A stretch of DNA of 21,511 nucleotides from Pseudomonadota bacterium (GTDB taxonomy: Bacteria > Pseudomonadota > Alphaproteobacteria > Rhizobiales > Xanthobacteraceae): the NCBI GenBank assembly GCA_023387695.1, contig JAEWHT010000071.1, forward strand, positions 1-21,511, given 5' to 3'. Under the pieces are notes generated by a model, which was not told the DNA's origin, ran no database searches, and saw only the letters and a program-made list of their open reading frames with translations. Positions 16,252-21,511 of this stretch are shown here, piece by piece (within the stretch, counting starts at the first letter, position 1; every line of letters starts with the position of its first letter). The position numbers and the translations under genes are program-made.

Positions 16252-18930
16252 CTATCCGGTCTTGAGCGCAAGCTCCATGGCCTCAACGCGGCCAACGAGA
16301 TTGGCGTATTTGCAGATCGGCAGCGGCTTGCCGAGCAGATAGCCTTGCACGCCGTCGCAGCCTTCCTTGGCAAGGAATGCGAGCTGCTCGACTGTCTCGA
16401 CGCCTTCGGCAATGATCGACATTTCGAGACCGTGACCGAGGTCGATCACGGCGCGGACGATCGCGGCCGACTGCGGATTCCGGCCGAGATTGATAATGAA
16501 GGCGCGGTCGATCTTGATCTTGTCGAACGGGAACGCCTGGAGATAGCTCAGCGAGGAATAGCCGCTGCCGAAATCGTCCATCGAGATGCGGACACCCAGC
16601 GCCTTCAGCCGGCGCAGCAGCGCCAGACCGCGATCGAAATCCTCGATCAGCACGCCCTCGGTGATTTCGAGCTCGAGCCGGCCCGGCGCCAGACCCGTCT
16701 CGATCAGGATCGAATGAACGAGGCCGACCACGTCGCCATGCATGAACTGCGCCGGCGACAGGTTGACGGCGACCTGCATCGGCTTCGGCCACGACGCCGC
16801 CTCGCGGCAGACCTCGCGCAGGATCCACTCGCCCATCTCGACGATCAGGCCGCTTTCTTCCGCGATCGGGATGAATTCGGCCGGAGAGACCTGGCCGCGC
16901 ACCGGATGCTGCCAGCGCGCGAGCGCCTCGAAGCCGATGATCTCGCTCTCGGCGACCGTATTGCGCGCGACGCCCTGCGGCTGGAAGGCCAGCGAGAGCT
17001 CGCCATTCTTGATTGCCTTCGACAGGTCCTGATGCAGCACGCGGCGGTCGCGGATCTGCTGGTCCATCTCGGGCTGGTAAAGGCTGATCGTGCCGCGCGA
17101 CTTCTGCTTGGCGCGGAACAGCGCTGCGCCGGCATTCGCCAGCAGCGAGGCACCGTCGGGGCCATTGTGCGGGAAGATCGACATGCCGGTGGTGATGCCG
17201 GCGCGCACCGCGCGGCCGTCGATGTGGAATTCCGGCGCGAGCGCCTCGCCCAACTGCTGCGCCAGCGCAAGGCCCGCATCGGGTTGCTTGCCATCGATGA
17301 TCAGGCCGAATTCGTCGCCGGAGAGGCGCGCCACCAGGCCACCGCGTGCAGTATCCTGAAGCCGCTGGGCGACCTCGATCAGCAGCTTGTCGCCAAGCGC
17401 ATGACCGAACACGTCGTTGACTTCCTTGAGGCCGTCGAGATCGACGCAAAGGACCGCGAATTCCTCGTCGGTGCCTTCGCAGGCCTCGATCATCTGGGTC
17501 AACGCCTGGAGGAAAGCGGCGCGGTTCGGCAGGTCGGTCAGGCCGTCATGATAGGCCATATGCGCCATGCGCGACTCGGTCTGCCGGCGATTGGTGACGT
17601 CCTCGTGGGTCTTGATCAGATATTGCGGCTCGCCGGCATCGTTGAGCACCGTGGCGCGCCGGGTCAGGAACAGGCGCAGGCCGTCCTTGGTGGAGATCGG
17701 ATGCTCTTCGGTGATCATGCCGCGCTTCTTGATCGCGGCTTCGTCGCGCGCGATGATCAGCTTGGCTTCCTTGGCGTTGAAGATGTCGGAGGCGGTCAGG
17801 CCGGTCGCTTCCTCGCGCTTGCGGTTGAGGATCGTCTCGGCGCTGCGGTTGGCGAGCAGATAGCGGCCATCCTTGACCTGCTCCACGATCAGCGCCACCG
17901 GGATGTTGTCGACCACGAGTTCGAGGAACTTCTTGGTGCTCTCCAGCTCTTGCGACAGCGATTGCCGATCGGTGACGTCCTCGAACAGCGCAATCAGGAA
18001 TTCGGGCTGACCGGCTTCGTTGCGGGCGATCACGCGAACCGAAGACAGCATGCGTTTCTCGGAACCGCGTTCGACACTGAATTCGCTGCGAGACTGGCTG
18101 TCCGGTGATTCCAGCGCGACGCGATCCGCAGCCTCGATGCTCTTCGCCGTCGCCGGACGGAAGATCTCGTCAGCACGATTGCCGATGATGCGATCACGCG
18201 ACAGCCGCGAAAATCGCTCGAACGCGCGATTGGCGAAGATGTAGCGACCATCTTCAATGCTCTTCGCGGCAACGCAAACCGGGACGTTGTCGAGCACCTG
18301 CTCCAGGAATTGCTTGGTGGAGGCCAGCTGCCGCGACAGCTTGCGATGCTCGCTGACATCCAGATGAGTCGCCACCGACCCGCCGTTGGGCAGAACGAAA
18401 TATTTAACCAGGATGGCGCGGCCATCCGGCAATTCGGTGATCAGGCCGTTGGGGCTTGCCGCCTTCTCGTAGAAGTCGTCGTCGGAGACCCCGAGCACCC
18501 CGCGCTGGCGCCTGAGCTCGAGAATGTCGTAACCGGTCATGCCGGTCCACAGGTCAGAGCGCGCCAGGCCGTAGATCTCGAGGTAGCGGTCGTTGCAGAA
18601 GATGACCCGCCGTTGCGAGTCCGTCATCACCACGCCCTGGTTGAGATTGTTCATGGCGGAGGAGACGAAGGCGTTGCGCCGCAACTGCGAACGCCTGCTC
18701 CGGCGCAGCGCGGAATGGATCCACAGTGCCACTGCAGCCAGGAACGCGCAGATGACAACGCCCCCGATCAGGGCTTCCCAGACCAGATTGGGGTCGAGAT
18801 TGCCAAGATTGATCGGTTGAACGAGGCTGTCGGCATAGGCACGCGAAGGCGCAACCGCGCTGATCAGGCACACGACGGCCTGCACAGCAATCGGAAGCAT
18901 GCTGCCTTCCTGCCAGTTCTTCTCAGCCAT
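16252..18930 (-). CDS. Membrane PAS-GGDEF-EAL cyclic-di-GMP signalling protein
   Basis: This 892-residue protein is predicted to make and/or degrade the second messenger cyclic-di-GMP. A signal-like N-terminal hydrophobic stretch (12-34) and a membrane segment (52-72) come first. They are followed by three PAS-type sensor domains (about 86-195, 205-322 and 332-448), a GGDEF domain (about 455-620; SGDEF at 537-541) and an EAL domain (about 632-885). The EAL domain keeps its usual metal and catalytic set: E668 in EAL, N723, E755, the DD pair at 785-786, K806, E842 and Q862. It is therefore probably an active phosphodiesterase. The GGDEF domain has SGDEF and no RxxD inhibitory site. The first ATG (18930) is kept, but M11 (18900) has AGGA 7 bases upstream and may be the true start. 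It is divergent from the LhgO-like gene and begins the long minus-strand run. Confidence 0.95.
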   Translation of the reverse strand: MAEKNWQEGSMLPIAVQAVVCLISAVAPSRAYADSLVQPINLGNLDPNLVWEALIGGVVICAFLAAVALWIHSALRRSRRSQLRRNAFVSSAMNNLNQGVVMTDSQRRVIFCNDRYLEIYGLARSDLWTGMTGYDILELRRQRGVLGVSDDDFYEKAASPNGLITELPDGRAILVKYFVLPNGGSVATHLDVSEHRKLSRQLASTKQFLEQVLDNVPVCVAAKSIEDGRYIFANRAFERFSRLSRDRIIGNRADEIFRPATAKSIEAADRVALESPDSQSRSEFSVERGSEKRMLSSVRVIARNEAGQPEFLIALFEDVTDRQSLSQELESTKKFLELVVDNIPVALIVEQVKDGRYLLANRSAETILNRKREEATGLTASDIFNAKEAKLIIARDEAAIKKRGMITEEHPISTKDGLRLFLTRRATVLNDAGEPQYLIKTHEDVTNRRQTESRMAHMAYHDGLTDLPNRAAFLQALTQMIEACEGTDEEFAVLCVDLDGLKEVNDVFGHALGDKLLIEVAQRLQDTARGGLVARLSGDEFGLIIDGKQPDAGLALAQQLGEALAPEFHIDGRAVRAGITTGMSIFPHNGPDGASLLANAGAALFRAKQKSRGTISLYQPEMDQQIRDRRVLHQDLSKAIKNGELSLAFQPQGVARNTVAESEIIGFEALARWQHPVRGQVSPAEFIPIAEESGLIVEMGEWILREVCREAASWPKPMQVAVNLSPAQFMHGDVVGLVHSILIETGLAPGRLELEITEGVLIEDFDRGLALLRRLKALGVRISMDDFGSGYSSLSYLQAFPFDKIKIDRAFIINLGRNPQSAAIVRAVIDLGHGLEMSIIAEGVETVEQLAFLAKEGCDGVQGYLLGKPLPICKYANLVGRVEAMELALKTG

Positions 18931-19135
18931 CAGCCACCCGCGATTTCAACTGCGGATTGTCTGGCTTCACGGGTTTGGATCGGGTAAACGCCTGTACGCC
19001 CAACAGAAAAATGTGACGTGAAATACGGCAATTGCCCTGACATGATAAATGCTTCCTTAATGGAAGGCGCCTTCGCGGCGCATTCCCCTGGCAAACCGGC
19101 ACCATCGGCACCTTCAGCGGGACTTCTGCAAAGCC

Positions 19136-20239
19136 ATGGATAGGGTCGACTGCGTCGTCATCGGAGCCGGCGTGGTCGGGCTCGCGGTGGCTCGGAAGCT
19201 CGCACAGGCCGGGCGCGAGGTGATCGTGCTCGAAGAGGCCGAGGCGATCGGCACCATCACCTCCTCGCGCAACAGCGAGGTGATCCATGCCGGGATCTAC
19301 TACCGTGCCGGAAGCTGGATGGCGCGGATGTGCGTCAGCGGCAAGCACGCGCTGTATCGCTATTGCGGCGAGCGCGGCATCCCGCACAAGAATTGCGGCA
19401 AGCTGATCGTCGCAACCAGTGCGAAGGAAACCGAGAAGCTGCAATCGATCAAGGCGCATGCCGAGGCCAATGGCGTGCTCGACATGCAACTGCTCTCGGG
19501 CGAGGCCGCTCGTGCGCTGGAGCCGGCGCTGGCCTGCGACGCCGCCCTGCTCTCGCCCTCGACCGGCATCATCGACAGCCATGCCTACATGTTGTCGCTG
19601 CGCGGCGAGGCCGAGGAAGCGGGCGCAGCCTTTGCGTTTCACACGCCGCTGATCCGCGCCAAGGCGGAGGCCGGAATGATCGAGATCGAAGCCGGTGGCG
19701 AAGCGCCGATGACCTTGCAATGTGGCCTGCTCGTCAACGCCGCCGGGCTTTCGGCGACGACGGTGGCGCGCCACATCGACGGCATGCCGATCGATCGAAT
19801 TCCGCCGGCCTATCTCGCCAAGGGAAACTATTTCAGCTGCAATGCGCGCGCACCGTTCTCGCGCCTGATCTATCCGGTGCCCGAGCCCGGCGGATTAGGC
19901 GTGCATCTGACGCTGGACATGGCAGGACAGGCGCGCTTCGGCCCCGACGTCGAATGGATCGAGACGATCGACTATGAGGTTGATCCGTCGCGCGCCGAGC
20001 GCTTCTATCCGGCAATCCGCAAATACTGGCCGACGCTGCCCGACGGCGCGCTGATGCCGAGCTATTCAGGCATTCGTCCGAAGATCGTACCGCCGGCGGT
20101 GGCCACGCAGGACTTTCTGATGCAGGGTCCGCGCGACCATGGCGTCGCGGGCTTGGTCAATCTGTTCGGCATTGAATCGCCGGGACTGACATCGTCGCTT
20201 GCAATCGCGGATCACGTCGCCGAGCTCGCGGAAATCTAG
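19136..20239 (+). CDS. FAD-dependent oxidoreductase, L-2-hydroxyglutarate oxidase-like
   Basis: This 367-residue protein belongs to the D-amino-acid-oxidase (DAO) FAD family. It has a dinucleotide-binding start (VIGAGVVGLAVARKL) and the LhgO/L2HGDH-type blocks NSEVIHAGIYY, NCGKLIVAT, STGIIDSHAY, LIYPVPEPGGLGVHLT and SGIRPKI. L-2-hydroxyglutarate oxidase converts L-2-hydroxyglutarate to 2-oxoglutarate and passes electrons to the membrane quinone pool. The protein is about 55 residues shorter than E. coli LhgO and matches a short subgroup often listed only as an FAD oxidoreductase, so the substrate is likely but unproven. No csiD-like partner is present. The ATG at 19136 gives a normal FAD-binding N-terminus, although no clear ribosome site is seen. 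The 205-bp gap to the divergent GGDEF-EAL gene must hold both promoters; I see only a short GAAGGCGCCTTC palindrome there. Confidence 0.85.
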   Translation: MDRVDCVVIGAGVVGLAVARKLAQAGREVIVLEEAEAIGTITSSRNSEVIHAGIYYRAGSWMARMCVSGKHALYRYCGERGIPHKNCGKLIVATSAKETEKLQSIKAHAEANGVLDMQLLSGEAARALEPALACDAALLSPSTGIIDSHAYMLSLRGEAEEAGAAFAFHTPLIRAKAEAGMIEIEAGGEAPMTLQCGLLVNAAGLSATTVARHIDGMPIDRIPPAYLAKGNYFSCNARAPFSRLIYPVPEPGGLGVHLTLDMAGQARFGPDVEWIETIDYEVDPSRAERFYPAIRKYWPTLPDGALMPSYSGIRPKIVPPAVATQDFLMQGPRDHGVAGLVNLFGIESPGLTSSLAIADHVAELAEI

Positions 20240-20298
20240 AGCGTTCGCGCGTAATGTCGACACCGGTTCGCGTGGAGAACGCGCGTCCAGAAAACAGC
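20238..20298 (+). repeat. degenerate copy of a common rhizobial intergenic repeat
   Basis: Starting in the stop codon of the LhgO-like gene, this stretch resembles a GC-rich interspersed element I recall in many Bradyrhizobium and Rhizobiales genomes, with a core like ACACCGGTTCGCGTG. GCGTTC (20241-20246) and GAACGC (20277-20282) can pair. The assignment is by memory, not by search. Confidence 0.45.
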
Positions 20299-20303
20299 TG
20301 ACG

Positions 20304-20325
20304 CCGCGCAACGATCATTGCGCGG
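20304..20325. repeat. 8-bp hairpin downstream of the LhgO-like gene
   Basis: CCGCGCAA (20304-20311) and TTGCGCGG (20318-20325) form a perfect 8-bp stem with a 6-base loop between convergent genes. It lacks a U-tract on either strand. It probably contributes to 3' end stability or termination. Confidence 0.55.
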
Positions 20326-20337
20326 TGCGCACCTTAC

Positions 20338-20371
20338 GGCAGGGATGAGCGCATAGGCTCTCATCCCTGCC
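20338..20371. terminator. long hairpin between convergent genes, possible terminator
   Basis: GGCAGGGATGAG (20338-20349) and CTCATCCCTGCC (20360-20371) form a perfect 12-bp stem with a 10-base loop. It lies between the plus-strand LhgO-like gene and the minus-strand DUF465 gene, so it can act on both transcripts. No clear U-tract follows in either direction; it may be a mRNA end-stabilising stem rather than a classical terminator. Confidence 0.5.
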
Positions 20372-20411
20372 TGAAAGGATGCGATCAAACTTTACGCTGT
20401 TACGGGGGTTA

Positions 20412-20594
20412 CTAGTGAAGCGTGTCGCCGGTGTGCTTCAAACGCTCGATCTGGTCCTTGACCATCAACTTGCGGCGCTTCAACTCAACAATTTGCAGGT
20501 CGTCTGTTGAAAGGTGCACGAGAGCTTCGTGCAATTCGTTTTCGAGAGTTTTGTGCTTCCGTTCCAATTCAACCAGATGTGCCTGAATTGTCAT
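20412..20594 (-). CDS. YdcH/DUF465-family small protein
   Basis: This 60-residue charged, helical protein belongs to the DUF465 (YdcH) family, which has no established function. It shows the family layout: an N-terminal helix (LVELERKHKTLENELHEAL), a short acidic turn (STDDLQIV) and a second helix with the conserved LKRRKLMVKDQIERL. It likely forms a coiled-coil hairpin and has no membrane segment. The start is firm: a perfect AGGAGG lies 6 bases before the ATG (CCTCCT at 20601-20606 on the plus strand), the strongest ribosome site in the window, so it is probably well expressed. It is divergent from a second DUF465 gene across a 328-bp gap. Confidence 0.85.
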   Translation of the reverse strand: MTIQAHLVELERKHKTLENELHEALVHLSTDDLQIVELKRRKLMVKDQIERLKHTGDTLH

Positions 20595-20922
20595 TCGAAA
20601 CCTCCTCGGTAGGGGTGAACCTTGGATTCGATCCGGACGAGGAAGTCTACATCACCGATTCGTTCTGTCGATGGGTATCCGTCGTCGCACCGTCATTTTT
20701 GAGATTTCATATGTAACGAAGCGTGAGTAAGGAACCACGCAGCGAAAAATCCATGATATCAACGTGCTTGCGCACCACGCTTGTGAATCGTTGAAATATC
20801 TTGCGAGAGAGCGGTGCGTGGAGGTGGCAGATCGCTTGCGATCACGCCGCGCAAGCGCGATAATTTCCACAGGGCATCCACAGCCTTAATCTCAAGCCTA
20901 TCGGTTTTCGGCCACCGCAGAC
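20595..20922. other. 328-bp gene-poor gap between divergent DUF465 genes
   Basis: This gap is more AT-rich than the surrounding genes and should hold the promoters of the two divergent small genes. Its left edge carries the AGGAGG of the minus-strand gene. Near 20830-20843 there is a GATCGC-TT-GCGATC inverted repeat. At 20866-20885 two TCCACAG motifs occur 10 bases apart, loosely like DnaA boxes but each too degenerate to call. Short frames here (20652-20870 minus; 20507-20716 plus, which starts inside the DUF465 gene) have no family resemblance or ribosome site. A small RNA cannot be excluded. Confidence 0.5.
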
Positions 20923-21129
20923 ATGACCCATGAAGACGAGCGTGAGCTCGAATCCGAGCTCACCCGGTTGCAGCAGGAACACCGAGATCTCGACGCGGCG
21001 ATCGATGCACTGCATCAATCGCCTGCCCCCGACCTATTGCGGTTACAGCGGTTGAAGAAACGCAAGTTGTTGTTGCGCGACCGTATCGCCTTCATCGAAG
21101 ACCAGATCACGCCCGACATTATCGCTTGA
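20923..21129 (+). CDS. second YdcH/DUF465-family small protein
   Basis: This 68-residue, very charged protein has the same two-helix layout as its divergent neighbour: LTRLQQEHRDLDAAIDALHQ, then a proline-containing turn (SPAPDLLRL) and LKKRKLLLRDRIAFIEDQI. The shared pattern H..L...I..L.....D.L.L..LK.RKL.L.D.I is the DUF465 signature. Identity to the neighbour is low outside it, so the two are old paralogues rather than a recent duplication. No good ribosome site is seen before the ATG at 20923, so expression or the exact start is less certain. The molecular function is unknown. Confidence 0.75.
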   Translation: MTHEDERELESELTRLQQEHRDLDAAIDALHQSPAPDLLRLQRLKKRKLLLRDRIAFIEDQITPDIIA

Positions 21130-21255
21130 TCCGTTAACGACACCGATTGCGGCGCGTGAATCCGCTTGACTCAAAAAGAACAAAAGAGGAACATAAATCC
21201 AGCCCCCGATGCCCCAGAGAAACACCCAGAGCAAACGCCCGCAAGGACACCGCAG

Positions 21256-21474
21256 ATGTCAGCCCCCGCCCTTCTCGACAACAGCCACTATGAGCAAGCC
21301 TGTGATCAGGCGATCGCAATGTGCGACGGCAATCTGCGCAGCACCATCAAGGCGCTGATTATGGCCAACGAATATCTGGAAGCCGAACTGGAAGAATTAC
21401 AGGCGGCGATTTCAGCCGGCTGCATTCCCGAGACTTCACGCGGCAAGATGCGGAGCAAGAGCAGCGCCGCTTGA
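21256..21474 (+). CDS. Small hypothetical protein with a helical C-terminal half
   Basis: This 72-residue protein, from the ATG at 21256, has no domain I can name. AAGGA lies 8 bases upstream, which favours this ATG over the TTG at 21166 that opens the frame; the residues before it are rich in proline, glutamine and lysine and look non-coding. The sequence has two cysteines near ACDQAIAMCDG, a helix (LRSTIKALIMANEYLEAEL) running into EELQAAISAG, and a basic tail (GKMRSKSSAA). The helix has heptad-like spacing, so a coiled coil or oligomer is possible. It follows the DUF465 gene on the same strand, about 125 bases away, and precedes a gene that runs out of the window. Confidence 0.65.
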   Translation: MSAPALLDNSHYEQACDQAIAMCDGNLRSTIKALIMANEYLEAELEELQAAISAGCIPETSRGKMRSKSSAA

Positions 21475-21496
21475 GTATTAAAACTGGAGCAACGCC

Positions 21497-21511
21497 ATGT
21501 CTGATGTGACC
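21497..21511 (+). CDS. start of a gene cut by the window end
   Basis: Only five codons are visible (MSDVT). The call rests on GGAG at 21486-21489, 7 bases before the ATG, and on the position 22 bases after the previous stop on the same strand. Nothing can be said of its function. Confidence 0.4.

Noticed and set aside
16345..18108. 587-residue plus-strand open frame opposite the GGDEF-EAL gene
   Set aside because: The minus strand carries intact PAS, GGDEF and EAL domains; the long antisense frame is a GC-codon artefact.
20652..20870. 72-residue minus-strand frame in the DUF465 gap
   Set aside because: It has no ribosome site, no family resemblance and unusual composition for this genome.
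20866..20885. two TCCACAG motifs that could be DnaA boxes or an origin element
   Set aside because: Each differs from TTATCCACA at about two positions, only two copies occur, and no dnaA, parAB or hemE-like origin neighbour is present.

Overview
The window looks like chromosomal DNA of a Bradyrhizobium-type alphaproteobacterium. The reasons are uniformly GC-rich coding sequence on both strands, a hemN / nirK / nirV denitrification cluster with FixK/NnrR-type boxes, several ABC uptake systems, YdcH-family (DUF465) small proteins, and GC-rich intergenic hairpins and repeats of a kind common in that genus. The genus assignment rests on protein resemblance and remembered gene order, not on a search. 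I saw no tRNA, rRNA, CRISPR array, insertion sequence or phage gene.

Region 1 (1-3693) is a low-oxygen block. Oxygen-independent coproporphyrinogen III oxidase (hemN, minus strand) is divergent from copper nitrite reductase (nirK), and nirK is followed by nirV. The 265-bp gap between hemN and nirK holds two 14-bp FNR/FixK-type palindromes, one suitably placed for each gene. A strong intrinsic terminator lies between nirK and nirV.

Region 2 (3688-5719, minus strand) carries scoA-scoB (succinyl-CoA:3-ketoacid CoA-transferase) followed by a GNAT acetyltransferase. Region 3 (5974-7875, plus) is an AsmA-family envelope protein.

Region 4 (8070-11286, plus) is a sugar-type ABC importer: a periplasmic binding protein and two permeases, with two hairpins after the binding-protein gene and no ATPase gene. 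It converges on a small membrane protein gene (11283-11783, minus).

Region 5 (minus strand, 18930 down to 11283) is a long same-strand run: a membrane PAS-GGDEF-EAL protein, a GlpD-like FAD oxidoreductase, an ABC ATPase of the PotA type, two polyamine-type permeases and the small membrane protein. No binding protein is present. The GlpD-like protein is the most interesting item. It aligns closely with GlpD, but the residues that hold glycerol-3-phosphate in the E. coli enzyme are replaced, so it probably oxidises something else, perhaps what the adjacent transporter imports.

Region 6 (19136-21511) has an L-2-hydroxyglutarate-oxidase-like FAD enzyme, a hairpin-rich tail, two divergent DUF465 small proteins around a 328-bp gap, one more small conserved-looking protein, and the first codons of a gene that runs off the end.
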